A DNA stretch of 64,000 nucleotides from Cryptomeria japonica (taxonomy: Eukaryota; Streptophyta; Pinopsida; Cupressales; Cupressaceae): NCBI RefSeq assembly GCF_030272615.1, contig NC_081414.1, positions 781,176,119-781,240,118 on the forward strand. The letters are read 5' to 3'. The notes under the pieces were generated by a model. It did not search any database and was not told where the DNA came from. It worked only from the letters and a program-made list of their open reading frames with translations. Positions 46,198 to 61,889 of this stretch are shown in pieces (position 1 is the stretch's first letter; every line of letters starts with the position of its first letter). Both the position numbers and the translations under genes were made by a program.

Positions 46198-47699
46198 ATA
46201 GAGGATATTGGTATGCTTGAGAATATTCCAAAAGTTGCCAATAATGTTCAAAGTGGTACCAATTTGATTCAAGAGAGCCCATAGATTTATGATGAGAGAT
46301 GGTTGTTTGGTTCATTGCTCAAAGATATTTCTCATCTTATACATGTTTATTTACTCCAGCTATGCAACATACAGGTGTCACATGGATGCACGTCAATTTT
46401 TTGTAGAGGCGCCTATTTCTCTCAATTCTATGAATGGTTTTGTATGACAAGCCTCGATAAATTTGAGGTAGGATTTCCCTACCATGTACATATTTAGTCA
46501 AAAGTTTTGGTTGTGTTCATCCCATTTCTAGTTTGACGTTGGTCTCTCCAGTTAGTTCCTTTTGTGGTCTCCTCTTTTCATGACTCTATTTCCCAATGGA
46601 TAAGACATTAATCATTTGCAAAACCTATGGGTTCATCCTGCATCCCTTATAGTCCTTGTCCCCAATCAGAGCCAGTTGTTACCCTACTTTAAACTTGGTA
46701 ATATTTAAAAATTTTGGCATTTAAAATTTTATCTGCAATAGTTGTTGATTTAAAAGGTCTCCTATAATCCTCAAATGATAAGTCTCCTATCTCATTGGCT
46801 ATTTAACAAATTAAACAAAGCTGTAGATATTCTTATTTTCACCAAAGTGAAGGACCCATCAAATAGGTTATCCCACTAAGTTCAACAAAATATTGATGGA
46901 CTTGATGGACTTGTGGATATTCTTTTTTGCATGGTTGATCAAGTTTTCAAAGATGTTGATAAGGAGAGTAATGAGTTTCAAGTTAATACAAATTGGTGTT
47001 TTTCCCTGAGACTCATAACTTACTGAAAAGGAAATGATGATTCAAACATTTTATAGTTGTCAGCAACTTCCTAAAAGACTAGAAAAGGCACTAGCAAGAG
47101 AAAGGCTTCATTGGTAAGTTTGTGTGCCTTCACAAGTTGCCGTACTTGTCAAACTCACCAAAGGAGGAAGAGTTTTCAGTGCCGCTTATAATTTTCATGA
47201 GCGGATAAAATCACCATCGGTGAATTCACCACCATTGTAAACTACAACTAAACGCGGATGCATTCTTAATCATCAAAGAGTTAGTAATTATAACTCATAA
47301 GTTTGGGATTTGAGTAAGTTTCCCAAGTTTCCAACAATCGATGTTGACCATGGAAATTCAAGCCTTCAGTGACAAGTGATATCATTACCATAACTACCCA
47401 AAACAAAAAGAAGATTTGAAAAGAAGAATTATCACAATCTTCATCGGGAGTTCTACACTTATCGGCAAGTTAATTCTTTTCCACAAGTCACCGATAGAGT
47501 TTGAAGATAGGTGTAAAGAGTCACTAAAAATCTCAAGTAAAAGACTCCTATCGATGATTTATGTTACTTCATTAGAACTTTGAAATTGGGAAGTCATTAG
47601 AACTATCGGTGAGTTATGTCACTAAAAATATCGAGTAAAAGGCTCCTATCTTCTATGCAAAACCTTTGAGTTTTAAAGAGTTATGTGATTTTTATGGTC
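46198..47699. other. gypsy interior, non-coding or unreadable
   Basis: No frame with a recognisable domain. 46680-47300 resembles 41620-42150. A stretch at about 47700-47760 gives a Gly-rich LGYDGIGCGP sequence, like the G-patch-type segment seen before RT in some plant gypsy elements. Confidence 0.45.
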
Positions 47700-49420
47700 T
47701 AGGGTATAATATTGTATCAAATCTTGGTTATGATGGCATAGGTTGTGGACCTAAGTTAAGATATTGAGATTTTGAAACCTGAACCGCATCATCATAACAC
47801 TGGACTAGGATATCGACCTACATCTCACAAGGCTAAACGATGGTTAATTGTCAACATAGTTTTTGTTGAGCCTTCCTCTTAAGCTTGTACATCCTGAATA
47901 CATTGATACTATAACACCATCTAACAAAGTTCAGTTGGACCTTTTCCCTTTAAATGAGTCCTTAAATGAATTCTTGTGTCTATTTGTTGAGTTACCTTCT
48001 TACCATCATAAATGTTAATTCCCATATTATTTGAATGCTAAAGCATACTTTGGGGAATTTGTCATGAGTATTAATAAAAAAAATTACTTATCCCATGATG
48101 AGGAATGCATATCTTTATCTCATCCAGAAGCCCATAGTACTCTCGTAATGAGAGAAACTATTAATGTTGCCATGGATGATAAAGCTCTTGATAAGGTTAT
48201 AAAAGTTTGTAAGTGTCTATCCTTAGAGGAATCTAAGGAATATTCAGATGTCCTACATTAGTTTCCTGATATCTTTTCTTGGTTATATGATGAAATTCCA
48301 GGGATTGTTGAATCAATTTTGGTTCACAATAATATGCTAAGTCCTAATGCCAAGCCTATAAAGAAAAATATATGAAAAATAAATCCCAAGGTAGCCTCGT
48401 TAGTCAAGACAGAGATAGAAAAGGTTTTAAAAGTTGGTTTTATCCATCCTATTGACTACTTTCCTTGGATTGAACATTGTTCCAATTGGTAAACCTAATG
48501 TTCAAATCCAAATCTATATTGAGTTTCAAGATTTAAATAATGCTTCCCTCAAGAATGAATTTCTACTCCAGAATATTGATACGATTTTAGATTCAATTAC
48601 AGGTTACGCTCTTGTCTCTTTCATGGATGGCTTCTTAGGTTATAACCAGATTGACATTAAACTAAAAGATCAGTACAAAACTACTTTTACAACCTTTTGG
48701 GTACCTTCTATTATGCCATCATGTTGTTTAGGTTGAAGAATGTAGGAGAAACCTACCAATGAGCCATGACTCATATTTCATGATTTAATCCTTAATATTT
48801 TAAAAGATTATGTTAATGGTGTCTTAATGAAGTTTATTATCTACCAAGATAGTTTCAAGAATCTTTGATCAATCTTTGAAGGGTTTCGACTATATAAGAT
48901 GAGACAAATCCTCTTGTGTGTTTTTGGTATTGATGCTAGAAAAATTTTAGGGTTTATTGTCTCTCGCTGTGGAATCAAGATAGATACGAACAAAATCAAT
49001 GAAATTGGTAACATGCCTCCACCAAAGAACATCTCTCAAATTCATAGTTTGCAAGGGAATATTCAGGCCATTCATAGATTTGTAGCTCAATTGGTAGATT
49101 ATACCCTTCCATTCATATAATTGTTGAAGAAAGATGTACATTTCAAGTGGAATGAAGAGTGTCAGAAAACCATTTGATTCTATCAAGAATTATTTGGCTA
49201 ATCCAGCCATCTTGATGTCGACTATGTTAGATAGGCCCTTCCTTTTATACATATCTGCCTCATCTAACTATCTAGTAGTCTTGTTAGCTCATCATCATCA
49301 TGATGGTTGAGAAAGGGTTGTATATTACATTAGCCATGTTCTTGTCAAGTATGAAACTCGACATTCTACAATAGAAAAAAATGCTTGGATCTTGTCTTTG
49401 CAACATGGAAGCTAAGTATT
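47700..49420 (+). pseudogene. Tat-like gypsy reverse transcriptase and first RNase H (broken)
   Basis: RT blocks appear in order: FPDIFSWLYDEIPGI (about 48262), KTEIEKVLKVGFIHPID, then in a shifted frame FMDGFLGYNQIDIKLKDQYKTTF, and LKNVGETYQ with AMTHI. The catalytic YVDD is YVNG (48809-48820), so both Asp are lost. A connection block follows: GFIVSRCGIKID, MPPPKNISQIHSLQGNIQAI and FKWNEECQ. RNase H after 49190 is only partly readable. The block pattern is that of non-chromovirus (Tat/Ogre/Athila side) Ty3/gypsy elements. Confidence 0.85.
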
Positions 49421-49669
49421 ATATCCTTCATCCATAAATATGAGTAGTCATTAAAAATAATCTTCCTAAACATCTCTTTCAAATTTTGACCTCTTAGGTA
49501 GGCTAGATGAGTGGGTAATGTTTCTTTCTGAGTTTGATATGAAATTCATGGCTTAGATGTCAATTAAAGGGTAGGTATTGTCATCCAATTACTTGAATAC
49601 CCTACTATCAAATACTTTCCTACTTTAGACCTCTTCCTTAATGAGGATCATTGACAATTAGTCAAGAGC

Positions 49670-50361
49670 CCATATGGGTCATGTATTTCGATATATCGAG
49701 ATGTCAGACTAGTTTAGGAGTGGGTTTTGTGTTGAGCTCACATAAAAGAATGGTAGTCTCTCTTTCCTTTCATTTATAATTCCATTGCACTAATAACATC
49801 ACTAAATATGAATCCCTAATTGTTGTCTTATGCTCTATGATTGTGATGGAAGTGAAGCATATTCACATTCATGGGGACTTTGAACTTCTTGTAAATCAAG
49901 TAACAACAACATATCATGTTAACCAGTTGAAATTATCTCAGTATAAATATTTAGTCATGACCATACTCAAATATCTCACCACTTATACTATTGATAGCAT
50001 ATCTTAGAGAGAAAATCATCATGCAGATGCAATGGCAAGTGCTACTTCCCTTGTAGGCCTAAACTATAGTCAAAATGAGTATCATTTTTTGATACAAGTT
50101 CTTCGCTCTCCTATTGTATCTGATCAACTTGAATTTGATAGTTCTATGTGTGCTCATGTAGATTCGAAAGAGTTTTTTATGCATATCTATAACTATCTTA
50201 ATAGTAGATTTTTTCCAGATGATGCTAGTAAGAGTATGCATGTTTGGGTTCAAAAGCATGCTACTTGGTATACTCTCTTATCTAATGCTTTTTATCAAAG
50301 ATCATACAATGGTCTTCTTCTAGATTTTTTAAATAAAACCAAGATACATATTACCTTTTAG
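49670..50361 (+). pseudogene. second (archaeal-type) RNase H of Tat-like gypsy element
   Basis: The sequence runs YFDISRCQTSLGVGFVLSS, then FHCTNNITKYESLI, then VKHIHIHGDFELLVNQV, and REN(H)HADAMASATSLVG. This is the DGS...NNxAEYEAL...GDSxLxxxQ...NxxAD order of the additional RNase H that marks the Tat lineage. The first catalytic Asp (DGS becomes DIS) keeps Asp; the AEYEAL Glu is kept as KYES. Frame 50032-50361 continues into the linker to integrase. Confidence 0.8.
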
Positions 50362-51440
50362 GAAGCCCATTCATGTTTTGGAGGTGCCAACTTTGAAGGT
50401 AAATCTCCAATTCATAAATTAACCCACATGGGGTATTATTGGCAAACAATGGAATAAGATTCATTTGCCTTTGTAAAAAAATTCCCTCAATGTCAATAAT
50501 ATAGTAACCTTATTCGAGCTGCCATGTAGGAGATCTAAGCTCAAACCTCTTCTTACCCATTTCAAACTTGGGGACTTGATACTATTGGTAAGATATCTCT
50601 CCCTTATTCTAAAGGACGTACCTTCATCATTACTGCTATAGATTACTTCACTCTGAGTGGGTCAAAGATATATAGCTAATGTCCACCACTACTTGTATAA
50701 TTTGTAGGTTTATTTTAGATAATTTTGTTTCTCATTTTGGTTTACCTATTGTCCTTATGTTTGATAATGGTACACCATTTAAGAGCACGGAGCGTAGGCA
50801 ATTTCTAGAAAAATTTCACATTTTGTATCTTTTTTTTGCACCATATTTTCCTCAGTCTAATGGTCAGGAAGAAGTATCCAACCAAAATATTGAGTGGATA
50901 TTACACAAAACCATTAGTAAGAATGATAAATATTGGCATACTCAATTGACCTATACACTATAGGCCTATCACAAAAGTGTATGTATAGATACAAGAATGA
51001 AACCTTATAACCTTGTGTACAGAACTGATGCACTCACTCCCTTAGAGTTTGAAATTTCTTCATTATGCATTTCCATTAAGGGGATAATTTATGACGACTC
51101 TTATCATACCCTTTGTATCAACTAGCATGAGTTGTTAGATGATTGTTGCATAAAGGCCCTTCAAGATCTCCAAACCTATAAAAAATCCTTATATAAATAC
51201 TATAACCAGAGTGTCCTTCTCTTAAAATTTCAAAATAGGTGGCTTGGTTCTTTATGGGAATTAAAAGAATGCTAACACGCAACACAACCAAAGTGGGAAA
51301 TCTAGCCCAAATTGGTTAGTGCTATACATAATCACCTATATTTATAGTTTTGGTGCCTATGGTTTGTCTCATATAGATGGCAACCTTTTAAAGAGCCTAT
51401 GAATATTTTGCATTTACATCAATATTATGTGTAGAAGGAC
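50362..51440 (+). pseudogene. Tat-like gypsy integrase (broken)
   Basis: WGLDTIGKIS (about 50560) gives the first catalytic Asp. The frame 50679-50963 has VLMFDNGTPFKS (second Asp) and FFAPYFPQSNGQEEVSNQ (catalytic Glu region). Then comes KPYNLVYRTDALTPLEFEI, a block typical of Tat-type integrases. Stops fall near 50344, 50528 and 50964. Integrase would join the cDNA to host DNA. Confidence 0.85.
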
Positions 51441-51445
51441 TTTAT

Positions 51446-51494
51446 ATGTCATAAGAACAACCCTTAGTTATGTAGGGTTGTTTTTCTATGACAT
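51446..51494. other. two-part inverted repeat (hairpin)
   Basis: The outer stem is ATGTCATA (51446-51453) with TATGACAT (51487-51494). The inner stem is AACAACCC (51456-51463) with GGGTTGTT (51475-51482). The loop is 11 bases. It lies just after gypsy integrase, possibly in the 3' untranslated region. Confidence 0.75.
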
Positions 51495-51541
51495 TTCTTC
51501 ATCAAAACAATTCCATATATCTCTATGTTATGGAGTGACTA

Positions 51542-53832
51542 TGTTGGCATTGTGTTGTCATTGATGTCAACCGGTATAATATGATCACCGGTAGATGAGA
51601 TGTATGGGCAACTCTAGAATGAAGGAGTATAGGATGTGATATCTTGGATATCACCTTGTTTTCTAGAACATCGGTAAAGGTAAGGAAGATGACCTTGGGA
51701 GTCACCAATACACAAGTTAGTGCCTAATTTGTGTGATGAGATAGAGAGGTGTTTGAGCGGTTGTTTGTGATGAAGAGGCAAAATGTTATCTGAATAACAT
51801 CAACATTGGTAGACAATAATGAACTAGTGTGCTGTGAGGTTGCAGAACTACTAGACCCTCATCGGTTGAAGATGCAGTCATCATGAGAAGCAATGACTAA
51901 ACAATCAGTGTGTCCACACCAGATCACATGTGCCTATTTGACGAAATACTGGACAGACAAGGAACTCACATGAGCAGATGACAATGTGTTACTCCACCAA
52001 TTAAGTGGGACTTATCTCCTATATGCATTGAGGAATTATAGTTTGGTGAGATAAGAGTGAAGAGGTAAAAGCAAGGACTTGTCAGATCACTCTAGATCCA
52101 CCAGTGAATTGAGGGAATGACTTAAGTGAGAGAAGGCATGCTGAAGAAGAGTGATATGTTTGTCATTCAAACAAACTAGTTGAGTAGATACAGTCAGAGG
52201 AGAATGGTCTGACCAATGAAGGAGTCTAGCAAAGGTTGATGACTGGTGTCATCAAGCATGATAACCAGTCTGTAACCCCACTGGTAATATGAGCAAGGTG
52301 CACATACAGGCAACTCTCCACCTTGGGGAAATGAGAAAATGAGCTTGCTCAAAGAAAGACATGTCTGACGACCAGTCAAGGTGTTCCACCCACAGTTTAG
52401 TAGAATGTAGACATGATGAGGTTACCGGTACAGTGTGTGATACCGACAGGGATAGCAAACTAGCAAGAAAGAGGAACCGGTTGAGTGGTTGGTCGATGAT
52501 CCGATTTGGACCAACATGAATTGCCAAGATGGAAGTTAGTCGATATGGATGCCACATGGAGTCAATGTGGCAAACCTACATTTGGATAAAGATGGAATGT
52601 ACATCAACTGGGTTGTTCTAGGGTTGGTTGGATTTAATGAAAAGTCACACAAATCATGAGACATGCTGCAGAGGGATTGTAGGGGTTTGACGCTTGAGGT
52701 CAGGAATAAAAATACAAGTCAACCAAGAGTGATTGAGAAGATTGAGGTGATAAAGGTAACAGCATGACAGTTCATTCGTGATTGACCAAGGGATCAGCTA
52801 TTAGGGTAAAAAGAAAGTCACCAGAGATGGAAGGCGTGATCCAAAAGATGCGAATATGACAGAGTTGTGCAATCGAATGTCAGAAAGATTAGATCATGCA
52901 AGATCTAATTGGATTTGGTTTACCTCGATGATGGTGAGGAAACCCTAATTGACTAGATTTGAATTGGTTTTTGGAGGGAAAACTGGACTATAAGTGTGTG
53001 GCTGAAGAGAATGTTTAGTGCTACTGAATAGTAGAATATTGTGTGATTGCAAAGTTGAAGACTTATGTAAGTAAGAGAAAATCATCCAAGTGCTCAATGA
53101 GCATCTATAAAGAGAGTGGGAGTGAGAGAGAACCTAGTTGAAGCTTTCAACCAGTTGGAGAGAAGAACCGATAGTGTTCATACTGGCAATGTAGAAGTGA
53201 AGGAGGCTATAGAGAAGATAAATAGAGAACTAGTAGAGAGGAAAAATGTTGAAGAGGAGATTCAGTGAGAGAAGTATAGAAGAGAGATATACTGGTAAGT
53301 CTTACAGTAGAGAAGTAGTAGGTGAAGAGCAACAAAGAAGTGAGTCGATGAAGCAGAGAAGGTATCTCACTGATAGAGTAAGCTATATAAATATATATAT
53401 ATATATATATAGATATATAGATATATATATATAATGGTTACAAGATACACTTATAACAAGATAACCATTTATGTATTTGATGTTTACATTGGGAACATTG
53501 AGTTGTATCTCAGTGTAGGGGTTGTAGCTCCTTGGTTTGGTGCCCTAAACTATGTAACTATGATTTATTGTGAGGTTTGATTGGAGTAGTAGACTAAAAC
53601 AACATTGCTCACCGAGGTTTTTCCCATCTTGGGTTTTCCTCGTATATGTTGGTGTTGTGTGATATTCCCTTGTGAGTATGTTTTGTATTTAAGTTAGTCT
53701 CCTCCCTACCTGGTAAGTCTACATTAAGTTAAATCTATCAACCAACGTACTCAAAAAGGACTGCAAAAGAAAAAATATTTGAGAACCATTGATTCACCTC
53801 CTCCCCCTCTCAGTAGTGCATTGTGTCTAACA
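51542..53832 (+). repeat. 5' LTR of gag-only element
   Basis: 2291 bp, TGTTGGCATTGTG to CTAACA. It contains a short TA/GATA microsatellite (about 53388-53433) and the hairpin module at 53611-53648. Confidence 0.93.
53388..53433. repeat. TA-rich microsatellite in 5' LTR
   Basis: (TA)n with interspersed GATATA, about 46 bases; the same place in the 3' LTR has a pure run of 120 bases. Confidence 0.9.
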
Positions 53833-53834
53833 AT

Positions 53835-53846
53835 TAGTATCAGAGC
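53835..53846 (+). promoter_or_regulatory. primer-binding site (decayed)
   Basis: TAGTATCAGAGC, two bases after the LTR; one G-to-A change from the usual TGGTATCAGAGC. Confidence 0.85.
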
Positions 53847-53905
53847 ATAGGTTCCCAATTAGAAGAGTGTTCTCCAACTTGGGTAGATTCTGGCCTAAGG
53901 ACACA

Positions 53906-55730
53906 ATGGTTTGTTTAGTATCAATCTTTGCTCCTGTATTTGATGGTTCAAATTTTTCTGTTTGGAGTTGCAAAATGGAAGTATTCCTTTCCTCCATAGG
54001 GTTTGATGTATGGATGTCAGTAATTGATGGTCTCCCTAGAAAGGTCAATCTTCCTACCGGATTTGTAGAAGAAAGAAGAAACAAGTGCAATGAAGAAGCC
54101 ATGAAGGCTATTTTCAGTGGACTCGCTGGTGATGTCTCTTCATAGGTGGACAGGTGTAAAACAACAAAGAGATAATGGGAATGATTGAAGAAGCTCTATG
54201 GAAATTAACCATCAACTGTAGAACTAAAAATTCAAACAAATATGAGAAATGCCTCTCATATTTTTCAGGATGATGAACATAGATCTACTAGTAGCCATAG
54301 CAGTGATGAAGAAGGAGCTTAACTCTTCATGGCCCAAGAATTTGAAAGTGGTTGGGCAAACAGTTCCCCTCAACAAAAAATGTTGAGTAGTGATGATGAT
54401 GAAGAGGAAGACATGGTAGATAGATCTTTCCATTAAGATCCTTCTGATGATGAAGAAGCAATAGAAGTTCACCTTGAAGGAGATCTTGTAAAAACAGTTG
54501 AAGAACTCCATAGAGTTAAAAGGGAATATAAGATATTTAAGAATGATTCTATTGTGGACCAAAACTAGTTAGTCAAATTCCTTGAAGAATCTGAGAAATG
54601 CATCTCAAAATTGAAGACTTGAGTAGAAGAAACCAAGAAATGTTGGTGTGAAGATCTAGCCTCTCAGCTAGAGATAAAAGACAAAAAAACTGCAGTGGTG
54701 GCTGAAAGAAAACAAAGGCCAGACCTCTCTAGTTAGATATGTTCCTCTAAAGAAGGTTGACCTAACCACAAATGGTGTGGACTTGCAGACAAAAGTGAAG
54801 ATCAATGTTGCAAGAAGGAATCTTCATATAGATCCCAGAGGAAAGGGGAGGATGGAAGAAGAAAACTCCATCAGAAGTAGGAAGATGAGGAAGTAGCAAA
54901 GGAGATCCTCCATTGGCAGAGGACAGAAAAATGCTACCACCCATAGGTGGAAGCAAGTGTGGGAGAAGAAGAAGAGATTAGATGGAAGAGATTCTTAGAA
55001 TGGATAACCAAGGATCCTTCTCAAAAAGGTGAAGATGGGGATGCAAAACTGGCAAGATCTCCTCATGCATGACAAAGTAAATATGTAAGTCACATGTCAT
55101 CATTTACCGCTTACTACTTTACACGTAATGATTATGGATATAAGGTAAGGGAATGTAGAAAGAGATCTAAAAATAATAATGTAGGATCTCATAGAACTCA
55201 TGCTTATGGGAAGGATGTATCCAGAAGTAGATACATGCATGTTCCTTCTCCTAGTTATGCAAAGATTGTTTGTCATAACTATAATGGATCAAGCCATAAA
55301 GAGTTTGAATGTAGAAAGAGGAACCTGCAGTTACATGGAGACTGACAAAATGGTCATGATCTATAGATAAGCGAAGAAAGAGCATATGGAAGGCAGAGAT
55401 TTGCATGGAACCAAAGGAGAAATGTCCCTGGAGGAGAAAGAGGTTCACGGGTTTCGATTGCTAGTCAAAGCAACATGACCAGGAGAAGATGGTCAAACCG
55501 GTATGTCAAGATATTTCCCAAACATAATGTTGGGATGAATGTTGTGTGCTACTATAGCACTACTTCTAGCTATAATGAAGAATCGGGAAATGGAAGGACC
55601 CATCAATAGAAAAAGGAAAGACCTGCTCCCGAGTCTAGAAATGGGAAGAAGGATGAGATCAAACAAGTATGGAGGAAGAAGACCATGGATTGGCACTGTG
55701 CACTCAATGCATAAGTGATGTCTCCTAAGG
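53906..55730 (+). pseudogene. gag-like protein of the gag-only element (broken)
   Basis: From ATG 53906 the frame has APVFDGSNFSVWSCKMEVFL, the usual start of a copia gag, and runs to a stop at 54143. Later pieces are acidic (Asp/Glu/Ser-rich, about 54260-54500) and then Lys/Glu-rich, likely coiled coil (54480-54720). 55094-55345 holds two zinc-knuckle remnants; the second reads CHNYNGSSHKEFEC, with its second Cys now Tyr. A basic region follows to about 55710. No catalytic domain follows. Its layout (gag core, coiled coil, several knuckles) is like that of 39588-40775, so the two families may be related. Confidence 0.75.
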
Positions 55731-56811
55731 CCTAAAGGAGATGCAAGATCTTAGGGGGAGCAACACATTGAATTTATCTTTCACCCCCTCAATGAAGAGG
55801 CAACTTGAAAGAACATGATGTTTCTTGTATGAAAGAAGAGAATGTAAAGATAGGTATGTGTAGATGTTGCCTTGACTACACACCTAAAGATCAGTGATAG
55901 ATCACCACAACATATTTCAAACGGTGAAGGTTAACAATTCGCATTAGATGTTAATTGATACATGCAGGATGTTACCAACATGGATGCTAACAGGTACTTG
56001 TAGGTTATGTAAGACAATGAGGTTGGAGAGCATTGCATTAGCCCCGATAGCATAGAGTGAAATTATGTCTCAAAGGGTGTTGATGAAGACCTACAAGACA
56101 TATGTTGGCCCCAGTTGTTGATCATTCAGGCTTTCATGTTTTAGGGCTAACTGGTTTGTCTCTTGGCATGATGATGTCATTGTATGGTATTGGGAAAATT
56201 CAGGATCATGTCATAGACTGTGCTAGATACAATAGAGTTGAAGGATCATCAGATGATCACATATGCATAGCTAAACTAGTATATGGAAAAGATTAGAGTT
56301 CTAGTATTGTACCTGACTGGAGATAAAGAACCAGAGATGTATGATTGAGGAGGAGTTCAAGTGCTCATGATGAAGAGTTGACTTGCTTGAACATGCAAGG
56401 GTATTGATTGCCCAAACTGCAAGAGATGGAAAATGCAAAGGTATTGCAAGATGACCGATAGGTGATTAGTATTCACTGAGACATCAACAATTGGTATCAA
56501 TATTTCTATAAATTGAGTTCAAATTGCATCAGAAGTGCATTCTCAATTAGTATCAGTTGATGGTTAAGTTCCACATCTCAAGTGTTGTGACTTGAAAAGA
56601 TGTAATAGCCAATGACAAGGTAACAAGTGATATCAAAGTAAGTGTTACATCCAATGAAGACAAAGGGGGAGAAAGTAGTCAGACAGTGTTGATAAAGACA
56701 AGGAGGTATGACATCCTAAGAATGCCCTTTTCCATTGTTGTCAAAGGGGGAGAAGGATTCTGTAGTATGCTCGATACTACATGTGTTGACATCAATGCAA
56801 AAGGGGGAGAT
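55731..56811 (+). other. interior 3' region of gag-only element
   Basis: No domain seen; frame 56102-56296 is short and anonymous. Two polypurine tracts are present: AAAGGGGGAGAAGG (about 56742-56755) and AAAAGGGGGAGAT (about 56799-56811), the second abutting the LTR. A third GGGGGAG lies near 55754. Confidence 0.7.
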
Positions 56812-59239
<2,428 letters not shown>

Positions 59240-59244
59240 GACTA

Positions 59245-60680
59245 TGTATTTGCATGTAGGTGTGTATATGTGTATCATACATGTATCCTCTATATCTTAG
59301 AAACATGTATACAAATATTATAATAAAGTTTAATTATATGCCTGTGCACAACATATGTAGGTTAAATCATGATATAAATCTAATCTAACAATTCATCACA
59401 TGAATATAAATAATGAGCATAAAATAGAAAAGCATCCATCCATGATGAAACAAGATATAGTAGAACCAAAGAATCATGTATATATATGTCAATGTCTAGT
59501 CTTCATGAACATGTATCACATCACTACAAAAACATGTGATTCTATTATATGTGTCTATGAAACTACATCAGTACATCTATATATATGAAAATAATGTTGT
59601 ACATTTATGTCATAAATATGAATGTATACAATATAAAAAATGTTCTCAAGACCCTTCAAAGACATCAATCTTTAAAACCACTGATGCTGGAGGATCCTAA
59701 TCCTAGCGTGAAGGCTACATAACTAATGTCTAGTGTGACTCATAAATATGGTGCTCTATGAGAAGCCTCCTCTCAACTATCATCGTAGCTCAACAGTGGT
59801 CTCTCTCTCTCTCTCTATGTTATTAGCTCCTCTCTCATGGTGGCATCCCTCTATCATGCTTCATCCTAATTTGTCATCAACTAGCATACTCTATGATGAT
59901 CAAGATCACCAACTGCACCTTGTTTTGCTACGACAACCTATCGATGAAGGTCACTGACCTAGATCAATGAAGATTCACATGCTCTCTCAAAACTCTTAAC
60001 TAGCATTGAGACATGGTCTAGTCTTTCTCAATGATGATAATTCATAGCTTGAATAGGGTGTAGTCTCTTCTATCCCATCATTATGGCTAGTTGTGATTCT
60101 CCTTGTACTAACTTCACCCATCCCTCCTCATAAGCTATCCTGAACCATGATATAGGATTGAATAGGTGTGTGTGCCTCCCTATTGATGAGAGTCGCCAAT
60201 ATGCATCCAAGAATCGATCCTAGATCTGGATAGATGGGATTGTATTCAAAATTTCTTGGTGGATGAAGCTCAAATACTCAACAACTCACTCTACAATCAC
60301 AAACAATATATAAATGTCACCATCTCCATCATATCATATCTATATCATATATGAAATCAAAAGTAAAAGAACTATATCATATAAACTGAAATTAGAAAAC
60401 ATACTAGGATCATCCATCTACCAGTTAAGATCTTGTGGAGGCACCCTACTCAAGGATGCCTCTATAGTCCATGTTGTGATGTTGGTGGTGGTACAAGAGG
60501 TGTAATAGGTGATGGTGGCAACCCATTAGGTAGGAAAGTTCATCCAGCTCTCACCAGGCTCTAACTAGCTATCCACTACCTCTCTGTTGGTCTCTTGTCA
60601 TCATTGCCTAATTGACAACCCCTCCTTAGTGTCTCCTCCTAAGGATTCGATGTCTCCTTACTTGTAATCCACTAGAAACA
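59245..60680. other. intergenic, no gene recognised
   Basis: AT-rich to 59650, then more mixed sequence. A short (CT)n run occurs at about 59801-59816. From 59640 it may be the decayed 3' flank of the mobile-domain gene on the minus strand, but no motif is readable there. Confidence 0.45.
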
Positions 60681-61745
60681 TGGGGAGAGAGACCTACTAT
60701 GATCTACCACTTGGTGAATTATTTGGTCACCTTGACATCATCAATGACCAGTTGGGGTGGTGTGTCATCATCATCACCGCCCGCTAGAATATCTTATACA
60801 TCATCAATGGTAGGAAAGAGTAGGTATGTGGCTACACATCACTCCTCATTGATCAGACATATGTAGGTGTGGTAGGTGGAATCATTTTAACCTTCCCTAA
60901 CTAGATCATACATCAATTCTAATAGTAAGGGATGACTATGTGATCCTATCACCTAAGCAAAAACTCATCTTGCTACATCTAGGGTAGCTATGGCTGATTT
61001 GTAGCCCAGATCGCCATCTCCCAAACTAGATGTAAAACCACATCTCTGATCCTGATCCAATCGATTGTGATCTACCAGTATGTCAAATTATTAGTCCTTG
61101 ACTCATCCTGTCAAAGTGGGTATTTGTGTGCTCAAGGCATATCCATGGGCATTAGATCTAGGAACTCGACAAGCCTTATATAGGTGATATACTCAAACAT
61201 CCACACCTATAATAATGTATATGTTGTTATGATCTAAAACTAATGGTGAACATAGTGTGATATCTCATAGTAGAGAGGCACAAGCATGCTCTATCCCCAT
61301 GAAGAAATGGTGTCCTCCTCCTCCATCTCTTAGACTAATGGTACAAATCTCGCTGCTAGCTCTAAGCCTCGTGCATTGGTGAGCACCTACAACACTATTG
61401 TCATGATAATAATGCATCGAATAAATAGCATCGGTCTCCACCAGTGGCCACGTTCTTAGAGAAATATGTCAATGACTATCTCTATCTCTCAACCTAAGTC
61501 ACACTCTTGGAGTGCACAGATCTCTTGCATCGATGAAATAGTTGGTGACACTCATCGATCATGAATGGCTAATCTTAGGATGTGATAGATATTTATCAAG
61601 GTCATTATCAATTACCCTATGGGTAGGTGAAATGGCATAGTGTCCACATCTCACCTATCCATCAAAGTTCTCAGCATTGGTGCATGGAAGCAGAACATTA
61701 GCATGTGGTACACCCACTAGAGTCACACTCTCTTGAGTTGCTATT
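60680..61745 (-). pseudogene. plant mobile domain (MAIN-like/PMD) relic
   Basis: The minus-strand translation has, in order, blocks resembling the plant mobile domain. About 61640-61560: FHLPIG, then TLINIYHILRL (family: F-x-LP-x-GE-x-T-x-TL-x-DV-x-x-ILRLP). About 61312-61239: SWG, then SMLVPLYYEISHYVHH. About 61240-61170: TLL then VWMFEYITYIR. About 61097-61036: LTYW then ITIDWIRIRDVV. In-frame stops occur at almost every block boundary, so it is dead. The domain is carried by host MAIN-like proteins and by some plant transposons; I cannot tell which source this was. No terminal repeats were found. Confidence 0.55.
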
Positions 61746-61859
61746 TATCTACTATAGCAGCTCCTCTACTATCTCCTATAACAAGCTGAGGAGATGTTTG
61801 AATGTGTGCTCCCAAACCTCCAACAATGTCTATATTAAATAAAACTAAGATTAGTCTTC

Positions 61860-61886
61860 TATATATATATATATATATATATATAT
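61860..61886. repeat. (AT)n microsatellite
   Basis: About 13 AT units. Confidence 0.95.
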
Positions 61887-61889
61887 TCA

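Noticed and set aside
48031-48261. Separate small gene of 76 codons
   Set aside because: It is the part of the gypsy polyprotein just before RT and continues in the same frame past the stop into FPDIFSW.
53246-53434. Plus-strand frame ending in Ile/Tyr repeats
   Set aside because: LTR sequence running into a TA microsatellite.
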